A stretch of 64,000 bases of DNA, taken from positions 62,001 to 126,000 of the forward strand of contig WNNJ02000227.1 of assembly GCA_012934845.2 (NCBI GenBank). Reading direction: 5' to 3'. Each line of letters starts with the position of its first letter. Position 1 is the stretch's first letter. Origin of the DNA: Pomphorhynchus laevis. Lineage: Eukaryota; Acanthocephala; Palaeacanthocephala; Echinorhynchida; Pomphorhynchidae. Shown here one piece after another: positions 1 to 14,300 of this stretch. Made by a program: the position numbers and the translations under genes. Under the pieces are notes generated by a model. The model saw only the letters and a list, made by a program, of their open reading frames with translations, was not told the origin of the DNA and did no database searches.

Positions 1-949
1 CCAGGATAAATTTATTTTATATTTCGCTAGCTATTGCTAGCGAAGCCAATACGCTTATGTATATGTAATGGATACCGAACTGTCTCTTTGATGTACTCTA
101 ATTTTTCTATTGATTGTTGCTATCTTTGCATGAATTCAATCCAACGATGAATATGTAATGTAAATTATCATCATTCTGCCTAATCCAGATTTTCTTTGGG
201 GCATACTATTATATTTTCAAATTAACAAGTCTCTCTCCAAAGCAGTTAATTTGAGCACATATATTTGATCATTAAACGCACATGTATGAACCATCGAAGG
301 CGTCGCTCTTGAATTATTCTATTCCTTCAACGGTAAATTGTTTAGCACATTTGAATGCAATTATGCTGTTGGTAAAAAGGTTTTGTAGGGTTATATTGAC
401 GTAGAGTTATATTCTAGGTATGTTATAAAAGATCAATTTAAAAGGCTTCAAGCTTCTGGATGTATATCTTTAATAGTGTCATTGTTTCCGTAGCGATAAC
501 AACTCATTATTTTCCAATAAAGAATTGTTGGAAACTTATGACAGCAAACTTATGCCATTGTAGCTTTTACATACCTGGCTATCACGTGTTTTGTATATTG
601 GAATAATAATCGCATTTTCCACCGCGCAGGTATTTGCGCTAAGTTCCAGATCGTTGTGATGAAAATACGCAGGTAATTTGATAGTATATATGCACAGTAT
701 TTGATTGGTTTCGCAGTAACTAAGGCAATTGACTTAGTTAGTTAACTAGATAGTCAATTAACGACTATCCAGTATGATTGTACCATTTACGTACCATAAT
801 ATCTCTCACATTTCTTCATGACAATTTAAATCTGCCATTGATAAAAAACTATAATATTGCTGAGTCTTTACTTATAAATCCCCCGCTGTGCTTGTATTTA
901 AGTGGATGCGAAAGCAAGGTATTATCAATAATCAAACTGTTAGTTACAA
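1..949. other. Non-coding stretch
   Basis: I see no convincing gene here. On the minus strand at about 22-45 there is a hairpin with 7-base arms (GCTAGCG type) followed by GAAATATAA; the same arrangement recurs at 1537-1564 and 41159-41186, so this is probably an old end of a retroelement. Confidence 0.5.
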
Positions 950-1434
950 CGAACAAACGTATACGTAGACGTTGTCGCTAGCAGTGTAATGCCCAAATCC
1001 TTAGATTATTAATTCCCAACCGGTTTGTTATAAACCCATGCGGGCGTTAAAATCACCGGAAATCACGAAAAGGTATGCTTTTGAATCATGTTAATCGATT
1101 TTGTATATTGAAAGATAAGAGTTTTCACAACCCGTTTAAAGTAACAATTAAGATTCGTTTGAATATGGGTTGGAACGCAATTACGCATTGGTTAGCACTT
1201 GAATCTTATATGAATTTGGCCCTCTTCCTCATCTTTTATCGAATAGGAATAAATCAGGGTTATTGTAGCTTCAATCTTTAGATGTCTGCCGGATATTTTT
1301 CCACATCCAGTAAGTCGTAATTCAGATAAAGCTGCAATTAATATATCGTAACTGTAAAGTTCTTTAACGATAAACTCTTTTCGGCCGCCTTGTGACAAGT
1401 TTCGTCCCTCACTTATAGTTTCATTTGGCATCAA
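950..1434 (-). mobile_element. RTE-type LINE endonuclease fragment
   Basis: The minus-strand reading from 1434 contains IAALSELRL, the block usually seen as DIAALSETRL in the apurinic-type endonuclease of RTE-like non-LTR retrotransposons. Further along the same strand, near 1040, ISGDFNARMG matches the conserved GDFNAR block. The two blocks are in different frames with stops between them, so the copy is dead. No reverse transcriptase follows at this site. The spacing and order of blocks fit the endonuclease of this family. Clade assignment is from memory of the motif. Confidence 0.72.
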
Positions 1435-1536
1435 TTTTGTCCCTCATGTATTCCAAGACTGATTGAAATTGAGAATGGTTGTAGTCGCGACCTACGTTAA
1501 ACTAGCAACTAAAACCGATAGAAACCAAGCAAGCTA

Positions 1537-1564
1537 CTGATGATGCTAGCAGTAGCTATCGAAA
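1537..1564 (+). other. Hammerhead-like hairpin
   Basis: CTGATGA at 1537-1543 is followed by an imperfect hairpin (GCTA/TAGC type) and then GAAA at 1561-1564, the order of the hammerhead ribozyme core. The same family is at 41159-41186 and, reversed, at 22-45. Confidence 0.4.
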
Positions 1565-3762
1565 TATAAATAAATTTATCTTGGTTTTTTGAAAATGATG
1601 TAAAATTTAAAACAAGCAAAGATTTTAAATCATTCATTTTTACAGTGTCTAGACGAAATTATTAATTTATATTATGGATATAATTTATTTATATTAATTA
1701 AGTATTTAATTGATCTAACAGTGAATGAATTAGACAATAGATTCATATATAAATTTAAACATCATAGATAACAGTAAAATCAGTTATTACTGGATAGAAA
1801 ATGCAAATGTAATGAATTACAGTTGATTATAATGGATTATATTTATACTATCTTGAAGTGATCAAGGCTACCATTAATGGCTAATGGCTTGCAGTAGACA
1901 TCATATTAATGAATTGATGAAACAGAATAAGTTTTAATTAAGATTTTACCAAATTTAATTTACTTGACTTTAATAAAAATCGTTATAAAAGGCGTTCCGT
2001 ATAAAAGGCGCTACTGAGAATTTTTGAATGATTCCTTAAACTTGTGACTAAGGAAAGCATATAATAAAATGCACTTGTGTAACTTGATTTTAAATAGTAG
2101 AATGGCAAAATATACCTATATTTAGTCTAATTCAGACGATATACAAACTGACTGCTGTTTAAAATAGTTTATAGTTTTGAAAGTCATTTGAAGGTAAACT
2201 AATATATTGAAGCCAAAGGTAAACTCATTGGCTTTAATATATTTGTAGATTTTAAATTATTTGAATGTATTTGCTAGCTTTATAAGTTTAAAAAAATCTA
2301 ATAATATTTTCAATTAAATTATTAAATAAGTAAGAAATAAAACGGTATACGGAAGAATTACATTATATTTTTGAATTCAGTTCTCATTTATCATTCCTAT
2401 GCAATTATATATAAATTATAGATATATATGATGTGCAGATGTGTTGAGTAAACAAATGTCTAGGATTTCTTTCGAAATACGGTGTTTATAGAAAATTTTC
2501 ATATATAATTGTTTTTTTTTGGCAAACTGCTGTCCAATGTCATTATACCGTTTTGATAAGCTACCACACAATTCATATACTGTAAATCTAATCAGAATAA
2601 TTTTATGCATTAATATGTAATGTATTAATATAAATATTGTATCTTCAGAAATGCGTTAATCATTATGTAGTTAATGATCTTTACACATTATTTCTTGTGG
2701 TCTATCTAAAATATGATCAATATGAGTAACTATTTATATCTCCTCTTGTGAGTCAGTGATACTTTAATCCAAACTGTAAACATCCAACCATGGACTTGGT
2801 TTTACAGCCATTTTTTCTTATAGTGACCATGTTTCATTTTTACAGTCACCTCTTTATTTTGGTAAATATTTTAATTTTACCCTAATAAAAGAGAAAAAGA
2901 GATGCATTATAATGAAATAGCATTGAAATCATTGGAGATATAAATGATAATGTGACAGACTATACCCCAAGGAAAACCAGACAGTCAGTAACAAAGAATT
3001 AAATTATATGGATTATAATGATAATTAAATAAATTAATATTATTATATTAAATTATATTTACAAAGATATGCCTAGTTGATAGAAATATTAATGTGTCTT
3101 ATATAAAAACTGAAAGATTAGATCAAAGATATCTGAATAAGGAGTTTAAATTCCAACTGAAAATAAGAGAGCTACTTAGAAAGATTTTGCTCATTTGAAA
3201 AGAATATAGCAGCTTTTGAGATTGATACAAATACTCATGCATAAATCTTAAATCAAAATGTGAAAAGTTCATTGTCTACAGTGACCAGCTATGACATATT
3301 CGTCATAGCTGTTAACGGTTTGCCGAATTGTAAAAGCATGCATTATATTAATTAATCGCAACAATAAAGTAGACAAGGAAGTATGGCACCAATATATAGT
3401 TTCTTAAAATAATACACAGGATAATTTGCGCATCTTTCTAAATAACTCGAAATTTAATTTACAAACTTTTCAGCAATTAAACACTCGACTAAAAACTCAG
3501 AGGGTACTAATATATCCTTATTATGTGCCATTAATATTGCAAATAACAAGTTTATCTGCAATAAATGCTGATAACAAGTTTTAAATCCAGTGATCTGAAT
3601 GCTTTTAAATGTAAAAATTTCCCATTTTGTTTCCACATGAAAGGAAGTACATAGTTATGGATAATGCTACAATCTATAAGATTAGAGAGGTTAGAGAGTT
3701 TTATTCAAAAGAACTATATCTTAAACTGGTTAAAAATTCTTTTCTTATAACTATATACAGCC

Positions 3763-3793
3763 CTGAAGATGGCGTGCGAGAGCGCCGTTGAAA
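3763..3793 (+). other. Hammerhead-like hairpin, Penelope-type end
   Basis: CTGAAGA is followed by a hairpin with arms GGCG/CGCC and then GTTGAAATATTGG. This resembles the ends of Penelope-like elements. One core base differs from CTGANGA only in the permitted region, but two extra bases precede GAAA, so activity is doubtful. Confidence 0.4.
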
Positions 3794-4569
3794 TATTGGA
3801 TTATAACCAAATAAATCACAATGTTTCCTCGCCTTCTAACAATAAAGCTTTTGGCACCTTATTCCTCTAAACTTAATCCTAGTTAGAAGTTTTTTCATGT
3901 CTACATGCCCGTGTAAGGCAGAGAGGTATTTTCATAAACAGTTCAACAGTTATCAGTATCATATAAGAGGTTTTAGATGCTGGAGATTTTACTTATAAAT
4001 TTTTAGACAAATGTGACTTTAGTGGAAAAAGCGAATTGTAGATCTCATTTTTTATGAATATTAAACTTTAAATTTAATAATTATGTTATTCTATACCTAT
4101 TTATACAAAACTCTTAGTACATGTTGCATTAAAAACGTGACCCTAAAAAAGTTTCTTTTATAAACAAAATAAAAAGGTGACTTCAAAAATGAAATGTGGT
4201 GACTATAAAAAGAAAAAGGGCTTTAAATGCACACATAAGCCACACTTTGAGCAATGTATACATTTTTACGTAAATCCTTTAGCCTTTATTTATTGTAGTG
4301 ATGTGATAATCAACAAATCTGTTTTTATTTTACTATACACCTGAATTTATTGTTACTCTGGTTTCATTTGTAGCCCTTATTATCCTTAATTGAATGATCG
4401 AATATACTACAGGATATACATATTTTTACTGGAGCAAAGCGATATATCTTCAAGGAGAAATGAAATAATTCGTTGGAAACCTTATATAAGTGTGTCAGTT
4501 ACGAAGGAAAGATAAAACGATAACCATCCCCGTTTCATCATTGATTTGTCTCATCAATGGAAGTTGTTT

Positions 4570-4930
4570 ATAATCAGTCAGATAACCAATAAAAAATCAT
4601 CAAAACACTAACTAAAATCGTTTTTTGACTTATCAGTGAAAGGTACCTCCCACTGTCAGATGCAGTGGTGGACCGACAGTCGGCATGAATCGACAAAGCG
4701 TACGAAGAACTAGACCATATGTCTAGCAATCTATGTAAATAGTATTGGCTAATACCAGCGCGGTCTTTCTTATATATTTGCCATCTTTCGTAAAACTATT
4801 AAACTATTGTTTTAGAACCTAAAAGAGATTCTGTTGAAATTGTTTATAATCAGTCAGACAACCACAAAAAATCGACAAAGTATCGTTTTTGACTCAATAG
4901 TGCTGGTTACCTCCCACTGTTAGATGTAAA
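4570..4930 (+). repeat. Direct repeat pair
   Basis: About 90 bases from 4570 (TTGTTTATAATCAGTCAGA at the start, TACCTCCCACTGT near the end) recur from about 4839 with moderate divergence. Confidence 0.6.
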
Positions 4931-5293
4931 TGAGAACAAGATGGAAAGGATGTGGTTCTCTCCTCTGAATCCAATAGTGGGATGTAATTGTCACTGATGA
5001 GTCAAAATACTGATGAAACAGTACTAGTTATAGTTGAGCAATTTCTTTCGTGGTTGCCTCACTGGTAATATATTTTCATTTTAAAATTTAATGAGAAGTA
5101 AAAAATCTAAAATTTAATTAAATTATCTAAAATTTAATTATTTTAGATAATTATTTAATTATATTTTGTGATCAAATCGAGTAATCACAAAATGTTTATT
5201 TGTATATGTAAGTGTATATTATCGTTATTATAGTCTTTGTTAAAACACATACAATTCTAGGTATTTGGAGGTCGGCATAATTTCTTTTATCAG

Positions 5294-5395
5294 CAAACTG
5301 ATTTTAATCGAGAATTGGTTAATTTAAGTCTGAGAACACATTCGATGAATTCATTTTGTAAAAGAAATCGATTCTTTTCAATTAGCCGAAGTCCT
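5294..5395 (+). CDS. PLCE1: PLC epsilon, likely upstream exon
   Basis: A 34-codon open stretch sits between a strong acceptor (TTTCTTTTATCAG) and a strong donor (GTAAGTAT). It ends in phase 0, which fits the phase-0 start of the next exon at 7507. The peptide is basic and serine-rich, ending FFSISRSP. I cannot align it with confidence to a known domain, so its membership of this gene rests on splice sites and phase. Confidence 0.5.
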
Positions 5396-8300
5396 GTAAG
5401 TATTTATATATATTAATATATTATAAATTATAATACAATATATTATATATTTCAAGATATATAATTATATATTAGAATATATTATATATCGAGATAATAA
5501 TTATATCTCTAAATTAGTTACGCATTTTATTGACAAATTTACATGAAAGCTTTCGTGGAACTGTAAATAAATTTTGAATAAACGTTATCTATTTCTACTT
5601 AATTTATATAATTATCGTTTCTAGTTTTTGTATCTAATTTATTTATTTGTCATTTATATAATTACAAATCAAACGGTTGTTCATAAGTTGCCGATTAACA
5701 GTAATAAAAATCTTTTAATCAGAATCTAAATCGTATATTCAGTAAAATCATTAAAAAAATTTGAATGATTACAAATTCCATGTTTTTATGTGCTACTTAC
5801 TTTACAATTCCTATAAAAGGTGTGCTATTGATATAAACGAGATGAAATATAAACTTGGAAGTTGTCGAAAAGTCTGTAATACAAAATATTGGACTCAAAT
5901 ATAAATTTCAAAAAATAAACAATATTTAAACGATGTTCAATTTTGGGATCAGAATCAAAAAAAGAAAACTTTTATTTTTAATATTTAGCTAACTTCTGTA
6001 GTAATATATTAAAACAACGTCATAACAATATAAATATCATATTTATATATAAAGACAACTTTTTAAATGATATCTAATGCAATTATTTGATATTGTTATA
6101 CGTTGTTTATTAATGTTTGGATGTTGTTGAAATATTATTAAAATTGTAAATATTTGATTTTGATGATCAAATATCAAATAATTGCATTAAATATATCTGA
6201 AAATGTTGTCTTTATATAAATATGATATTTATATTGTTATAACGTTGTTTTAATATATTACTACAGAAGTTAGTTAAATATTAAAATTAAAAATTTTCCT
6301 TTTTCAGACTCGTAATGTGGCATAATAAAATTATAGTTTTATGAATGCAGTAAAAGTGACTCATAGTTACTCATATTTTATAAACAGTATTATCAATTAA
6401 ATGAGATTTTATTAGAGGCAGGAATTATAATTTAACGATCATAATTATAATTTGACTAAGATAAAGTTAAGTATAATTCGTCAAAGTAATCTAATTGTAA
6501 TAAACTCATTGAGCAACGTCGCATGATCGTTCTAACTTAAGAGATTGCAAAAGTCCGGTGATATAATATCTGTAAGATGTTTTGGCAGTTGTAATTAATT
6601 AGTTTACCATTGCATTCCCATTCTTCTGTATTATTCAAACGGGAACGAAATACACCTTTTAAGTGAAATTGCTGGCTTATATAAATTTTAATATAAATAA
6701 TATTTATTATAAGTAAATATTAATAAATATTAATATGAATATTTGTAAATATGAATCATTTACAACATCATTGCAAAATATTTAACGTAATTAAGATTCG
6801 TTATTTAGCATGATATAATTATAGTTTGGTAGTAAAAGTGACTCATAGTTACTCATATTTTATAAAGAGTATTATTAATTAAATGATATTTTATTAGCAG
6901 CAGGAATTATAATTTAACGATCATAATTATAATTTAACTAAGATAAAGTCTATAAGTATAATTCGTCAGAGTAATCTAAACGCAAAAAATCATAGATAAA
7001 TCTCATGAGTCACAATTGCCATTATTTTTTAACTTTCGCAATACAACGAGAAGAGTTTCGTTGCGGTAAAATGTCAAGGAATAAGTTTATACTCTCATCA
7101 ATACTGGTCTAACATATGTGTTTAACCAATTAGCAATCATAGATTCCATTTGTTTTTCTTCCAGACGTGAATTTTTTCATTCGAAAAAATCCAATTATTG
7201 ACAGCCAGTATATAATAGCACGAAGAAACGATAATTACCAAATTTATATTAATTATGCACTATTTACAAATTTATGCACTATTCCCATAACACATACGAT
7301 AGCAATTATTTGCTGTAAATATCTCTTCATAAGCAATCACGAATAACTAGGGAGTAATAACGTCATATATATGACGTTGTTCCAAATGTTTAAAAACTAG
7401 ATAAAAATATCTCGTTAACGTTTTCAATAGACGAGTATTAATTAGAAATAGCCATCTGTAATTTATTAAATTTCAAAATTATAATTTACTTGCCTTTTAT
7501 TAATAGGCTATGAAATCAAATTGCCCGACAACTAGCTTTCCTGATTTTACTGCGGAGACACAGGACTCACAGCCTTCTTTACAAACGTCTCAGACAAATG
7601 TTAAACGATCCAAAGGATTTCCAAGCATATCATTCAATCCAACGCAATTGAAAATAAAATCAAAAATCCAGCAAATGATACTATCCGGACAGCGTAACAA
7701 TAATGATTCAAATAACAAGCAGAATGAATTAAGCTCTTCAATGACGATATGCGATAGTTATTTGGCATTTGATGAGTTTGTAGAATTGTTCAAAACGTTT
7801 TACATAAATTGTCGTTTGGACCTGAAGGATCTGTTTGACTCGTTGCCTACTCATGCTCTTCGTGATAACGACGCAATCGATCAGCTGTGCTTCCCCGTAT
7901 CCACAGAATACAGCAACATGCACCATGAAAATCCATCATCATCAAAATTGGGTAAAATTTGTGTCCTAAAAGTTATTGCATTACCGCTTATAGATTCAAA
8001 TCAAATATTTTGATGTAAATATTATTTTTCTAAATAAAATTTATTATTTCTTAATTAAAGAAATAATAATTTCTTATTAATAATATTAATAATACATTTT
8101 AATTTTAAATTTTAAAATAATTGAATATTTTTAAATTTTTAATTTTTAATAATTCGTCAAGTGAATAATTTTCTAGGAAAACCATTTTTTATTATTTTCG
8201 CAAATATAATAGAAAAATTTAATTTTTATTATTTAATTTTTAAATAAGTAATTGAAATTAATTATAAATTGATTGTACTAATTGATAAAATTTATTATTA

Positions 8301-11300
8301 TTTAATTTTATAATTAAAAATGTTTTAATTTTATTAATAATTTTAATTAATAATTATTATTTTAAGTTTATTTTATTAATTTTTTAATTTTATTTTTTAT
8401 ATTTTTATTTATACTTATATTTTAGATTTTTATTTTAATTTTTTTATTTAATGATTTAATATTAACTTTTATTATAGATACGAGTTATCTTTAATAAAAT
8501 AGAAATACTAATATACAAATATTTTACATCTTTGTATAATTTTAATAATAAATTATAATTTTAAATAATTTAAATTTTCAATTTTTAATAATGTTTCAAA
8601 TTGAATAATTTTCTAGGAAAAATATTTTTTATTATTTTCGAAAATATAATTCAAATTTTTAATTTTTATTTCTTAATTTTTAAATAAGTAATTAAAATTA
8701 ATTACTAATTTTTTAATTTTACTATTAAATGAGTTAAAATTTGCTCTTATGCCAGATCAATTTTTAATAAATAAAATAGCATATTATTGTACCTCTGTAC
8801 TTACTGTAGACGTAATCAGCATTATCCTTATTTTAAAATACGTAATTTATTAATATATATTTATATAAATAGACTAAATAATGCATTATATCAAATAACT
8901 TTAAGTCTTAAGATAATGTAAAAGCCTGTAAATATTTCAATCGCAGCGATTAATTTAATCGCCATATAAATTAATCATTTTCTTTCAAGTTGAATTTTCT
9001 TTCTAATTTCCAAATATTTAAAATTATTGAAACTCGTTTTAAGATTCTTATTTTTGAGATTCTGTTAATTTTTAGTATTTAATTCGTTTTCAATTTAATT
9101 TAATTTAGCAATTAACTAAAGCTAATTGCGAAATTTGTTTTGGTATAAATATATTATTCAGGTATAATTACGAGAAACAACAGCAAGTGCAATGTGGATC
9201 AAAAAACTAGAAAAATCTATGAAATGATTGCTCTTTCTTCGATTCCTTCTGATGCTATTTCAACTGACCTGAAGGCGAACTATCTAATTTCGAAAGAGCA
9301 GCTTAAAACCTTCATGGTTGGCACCCAAAATGAGCACCCATCTGATTCAGATTTAGATCAAATTCTAATGGTATAAGTTACAATTTGTTTGTGATAATTT
9401 ATTGTTGTAACATTTTAGCGTCATGAACCAAATTCGAACAATCGATCACAAGGTTTACTTTCATTTGAAGGATTTGCCAGATTCCTGTTGGACAAATGTA
9501 ACTATGCTTTTGCAAATGAGCTAACCGACATACCACCAGAAGGGGTTGTAAATAGTCTATGGAAACCTTTTAATTGAAATTTTTAAATAGGAAATGGATT
9601 ATCCTTTATCGTGCTATTTTGTTGCCTCTTCACATAACAGCTATCTTACTGGTCACCAGCTAAAAGGCGAGTCGTCAATTGATGTCTACAGAGAAGTAAG
9701 CTAAAATTAATAAAGTAGTGATCGTTCACTGCTTTATTAAGTAATCGTTCTTCACACGTTGTGAAGAACGATTGTATTCTAAATGTATTCTAAAACTTGA
9801 ATTTATACACATACTTAATTTATTTTAACGATGATAAAATGTGTTTCATAATTAGGTTTTCATTAAATAACTGATTTTATTGATAGCAAGATATAATTAT
9901 TTTTATAATGCAAAAGTTAATCAGATCAACGACTGAGTTAGTTATTATATATATTGCCAAAGTTTTCGCCGCGCTACGGCTTCGTCAGTGGCTCACGTTA
10001 AAAATTGTATTGGTTATTATAAATTCTATACAATGACCACTGACGAAGCCGTAACGTGGCGAAAGCTTTGGCAATATATATAATAACTAACTCAGCCTTT
10101 GATCTGATTAACTTTTGCATTTTAACAACATGAAGCTGAGAGATAAACGGATATTTAATTCTATTATTTTTATAATTATTTATTATTTAAAATTTAATTG
10201 TTTGAATTTTTTATGTATATAATATAAAAATACATAGAATCAGTTAGCTGATCTGATTTATCAGTATTAACTCCTCTTCTGTAACAACGATATCGCTAGA
10301 ATCGTGAATACTTTAACTAATTAATACTTGATATAATTTATATAAAATCTTATATAACAATTATTTATTATTTATAACTATCTAAAATTATTTAATTATT
10401 AATTATTTAATTATTTAATAGTATTTAGCATTAATTTAAATTTATAAATAATATAAATATTACCTCAAAATATATAATATAATAGCTCAGTATGTAATGC
10501 TTTATATAAAATCCCATATAAAATCTTATATAACAATTATTTATTATTTATAATTTAATTATTATTTTATTATTTGAATTTTATTTAGAATTATTTTTAA
10601 TTTATAAATAATATAAAATACGTAGACTTTATTGATAATGCAGTATTGAGCCCTTTCACATTCAATAACGCATTCAATTAGTTGGTGGTGTATTCACAAG
10701 TTAGATGAAATGTATCTAAAAACCGTAATTCATGTACTTACAGAGTTGGTATCATAAGTGAATTTCCATTTTGCTAAGCGGAATTCAAATCGATTATTGG
10801 ATTTTATCTTCTTGGCTCCAATATAGGAGCCAAGAAGACGATTAATTAATCGCCTTCTCATTTGTTTTTATACATGGCTTTTTTATTGTTTTGCCTTAGT
10901 GAAATCAATTGATTAGAATTGATTTTAAAACGCAAATTAGAATATATGAAAAGGTAATATATAGACGATTATAATATTCAAGTGCATGGGCAATTCTAAA
11001 TTTATAAATAATTCTGCTGTTAATAAAGCCTTCGTTTAAAAGTGTATAACGTCATATTAATATATCAATTTGCGAGAATGCTATCAAGAATTCAGGTTAA
11101 AAAATATATAAAAACCTAAAGGTAGAATGATGATATGTCAAATGTTGTGTACGGATTAATGCGCGAAGAGCATAAATGATATAAAAGATTGATGTTATTT
11201 CGTAAAGTTTTAATTTTCTGGAAATTATTAACGTTTTCGTGATCACAAAAACTTTTAAATCAACTTGGTAAAAACGATCCACCATTTGTCATACTGATAA

Positions 11301-14300
11301 TCTTACTACTAACATAGTAGTAATTATTAAGCACTTCATATCACTTTTGATATCAAATATATTATTAATTTATTTTGAAATGTGCTTTTATTTAAATTTC
11401 TTCGTCAATTAAATTATGTTTATAAAATTTACCTTAATTTACGTTTATCAAACGTAAATTTACCAAGCGATATTCTGTTAAAATTACATTCGTGTGCCAT
11501 CTAACCATATGCTTAGGCATAATAAATTATCCATGCGAGAAAAATGATTTCATCGCCTTGATAATTTATTATGCCTAAACATAGGATTAAATTTATATAT
11601 TATAATATATTATATATTATAAATTATATATAAACAATATTAAAAATAGTTTATTATTGATATTAAAATATTTTATAATAATATGAATATTGGATTTAAT
11701 AAAAGAATTAAATTATATTGATATATTATTTATAATTGAATTAGTAAATATCTTGTTATGCTGTGAATTTCAATTATTCGAGTGATAAACATTTGACCGC
11801 ATAATAAGCAGTGAAGATTAAATTTATCAAGCTTTTTTTGATATTGTGATTATTATTTTTGCTTAAAAAATCAAAAATTCAATACAGAAATGATGAAATC
11901 AAATTATAAAACATTGTTAAAACGTGCCTTTCGTCAGATAAGTCGATTAATTTGAGAACAAGAAGTCAAGCTAAAAAATTTATTAATTAAAAATCGTTGG
12001 TAGAATAATGATATTTTAAAGGTTGTGTGCGAATTAGCTTGCTCCGGACTCGAATTTATGTTCGGGAACTACTCATATATAGGGTACTTGACTCAACTAT
12101 TGAGAGATAAACTACAACATACTAACAATAGGGTGATACGCAAGCATTTTAAGAAAGAGCATAGCCGAGTATCGACAGTGAAGTACCAAAAGAGAAGTTC
12201 CCCAAAGAAAACCTTCAACTGCTAGGATCCTTCAAATTAAGCGCAAAAATCCCAAGCTTAAAGTCAAAGATAAGGCATTAAAACCCTTAAAATATTTTAA
12301 ATTGAACTTGTAGACTTGTTCAGGTGATTGTCAAGTTGGTTATTCATTAACCAACTTTTTGTTTTTCTTTATATACATTGTCAAGGATGTCAAACAATTA
12401 ATGCAAACATAAATTCACAAAATAATTATAAATTTTTATATAAAATTATTAAACGTTTTGCATTATTTTATACTTTTATTATGTTGTAAATAAAATTAAA
12501 CATAACATTAATATATAATAATGAATAAATATGTAGTTAATATCGTTAGTAATTAGTAAGATAATTTATTAACAAATAATTATTTTTTTAACTTTTTTTA
12601 TATTTATTAATATAGATAATAAAATAATAATGAATTTAATTTTAATATTAAACTAATTTATTATTTATAAAATAATTATTGGATTTAATACTGAATAATG
12701 TAATAAAACAATCAATTGTTGAAAAATAAAATTCAAATTAATTGAGTCATTGTAGCATTCAATTCTATACATTATATTTGAGATAAAGAATGAATTGTTC
12801 ATCATTACCGACTTTTAGATTTTGATGTCTGGATGCCGTTGTGTCGAGCTAGACTGTTGGGATGGTGATGATGGATTTCCCGTGATATACCATGGACGCA
12901 CCTTAACCAGTAAAATATCATTCAAGGTAGCTTATATATTTGTAATTTCAAACTTATAGTAAGTATTCTCCAAAGAAAGTCGTCGAAGTAATTAACGAAG
13001 TGGCATTCGTATCATCTTGTTATCCTGTTATACTGTCAATCGAAAATCGATGCTCACTAGAACAGCAAACTCGAATGGCCGAAATATTTCGAGTATGGAT
13101 AATATATACTCACAACTGTACACTTGTGTAATATTTACTAGAGTGTTCTTGGTGATAAGCTCGTTACAAGATATATGTTCGAAAGTGATCTAATGCCTGA
13201 CGCTGCACTTCCATCACCGAATATGCTCAAATACAAGATTCTAATCAAAAACAAGAAAGTCAGTTCTCAAAGCAATTCAAACAAGGTTGGTATAGCTCTT
13301 TTAAACAAACTTTTATATTTAGTAATTTTATATATAAGATGATAATATAAACTAACTTTTGAAGGTTGGTATAGCTCTTCAAAACAAACTTTTAAATTTA
13401 GTAAAGTTGCAGTCAAATGATTCTGCCTTGAATTCTTATTTATATTCTTTTGCGTCATTTTACTATTTAGGTGATAATTATTTTTTGATATAAATGAAAT
13501 ATCTATATTTATAATCATAGATATTTTATTATTTTTATTTACCTTGAAATTTATATTTTATTATTTCAAATTTGTATCATCAATTTCAAATTAGAAATTT
13601 AAAAAGAGTTTTAAATAAAAATTTTAAAGGATTTTTTAAATCTTTTTAGGTGAGCGCTTCCGGTAATTCATATTCTTGCGATGAGGACGATGATGAAGAT
13701 ATTGATGATATGGGTATGTTCATTAATATTTCTGAAATTATTGTATTTTCTGTAAACGATTTTAAATTTCAATGCTTAGAAGATATTGTCAATAAGCAAT
13801 ATTTTTGTTGTCTTTCGTTTACACTTTCAAAACTATCTTGTAACTTAGTTCTTCGATTTTATATGAACAGGCTTATGAAAAGACTGTTTATATTAAGATT
13901 TTATTTAAGTTTTTTATACATATTTTATTTAACTGATTTTTAAAACAAAATTTAATTAAATTCATTAAATTATGTCGGATTAATGATTCTTAAATATGTA
14001 AAATCAAACTAATCTTTATATGAAACTAGTTTAACTAAAATTACTTTTTCTGAATCAAAGTTACTTTTTGTCTGAATAAAAATTTCCCTGAAATATTTGA
14101 GGCTTCTATTGATTCAATTTTATCTATATATTTAGATTCGCTTGATAATTGTATTTTTGTTTGATAGGCGTTATAGTTATTAAAGATTATTATTCCAAAG
14201 ATTAGCTTAATTTATATTTCTTATTAATTTATCAATAAGCAATATATATTTTTATTTAATTTATATGGAAATTCTTAAAATTTCATTATTTAATGTATTA

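Larger units (their letters stand above)
1435..5293. other. Long non-coding stretch, probably PLC intron or upstream region
   Basis: No gene was recognised on either strand. It holds two hammerhead-like hairpins (1537-1564 and 3763-3793, plus strand) and a direct repeat at 4570-4930. Earlier exons of the phospholipase C gene (RasGEF and PH parts, if present) would be expected here or further upstream, but I found none that I could defend. Confidence 0.4.

Noticed and set aside
613-660. Short exon-like stretch bounded by CGCAG and GTAATTTG
   Set aside because: Weak acceptor, 43-46 bases only, no match to the PLC N-terminal domains.
12025-12225. 66-codon ORF in the PLC intron
   Set aside because: Basic composition, no family match, no splice sites matching the PLC phase (9695 joins 12819 directly). 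Part of its upstream sequence resembles 11095-11150, so it is probably repeat.
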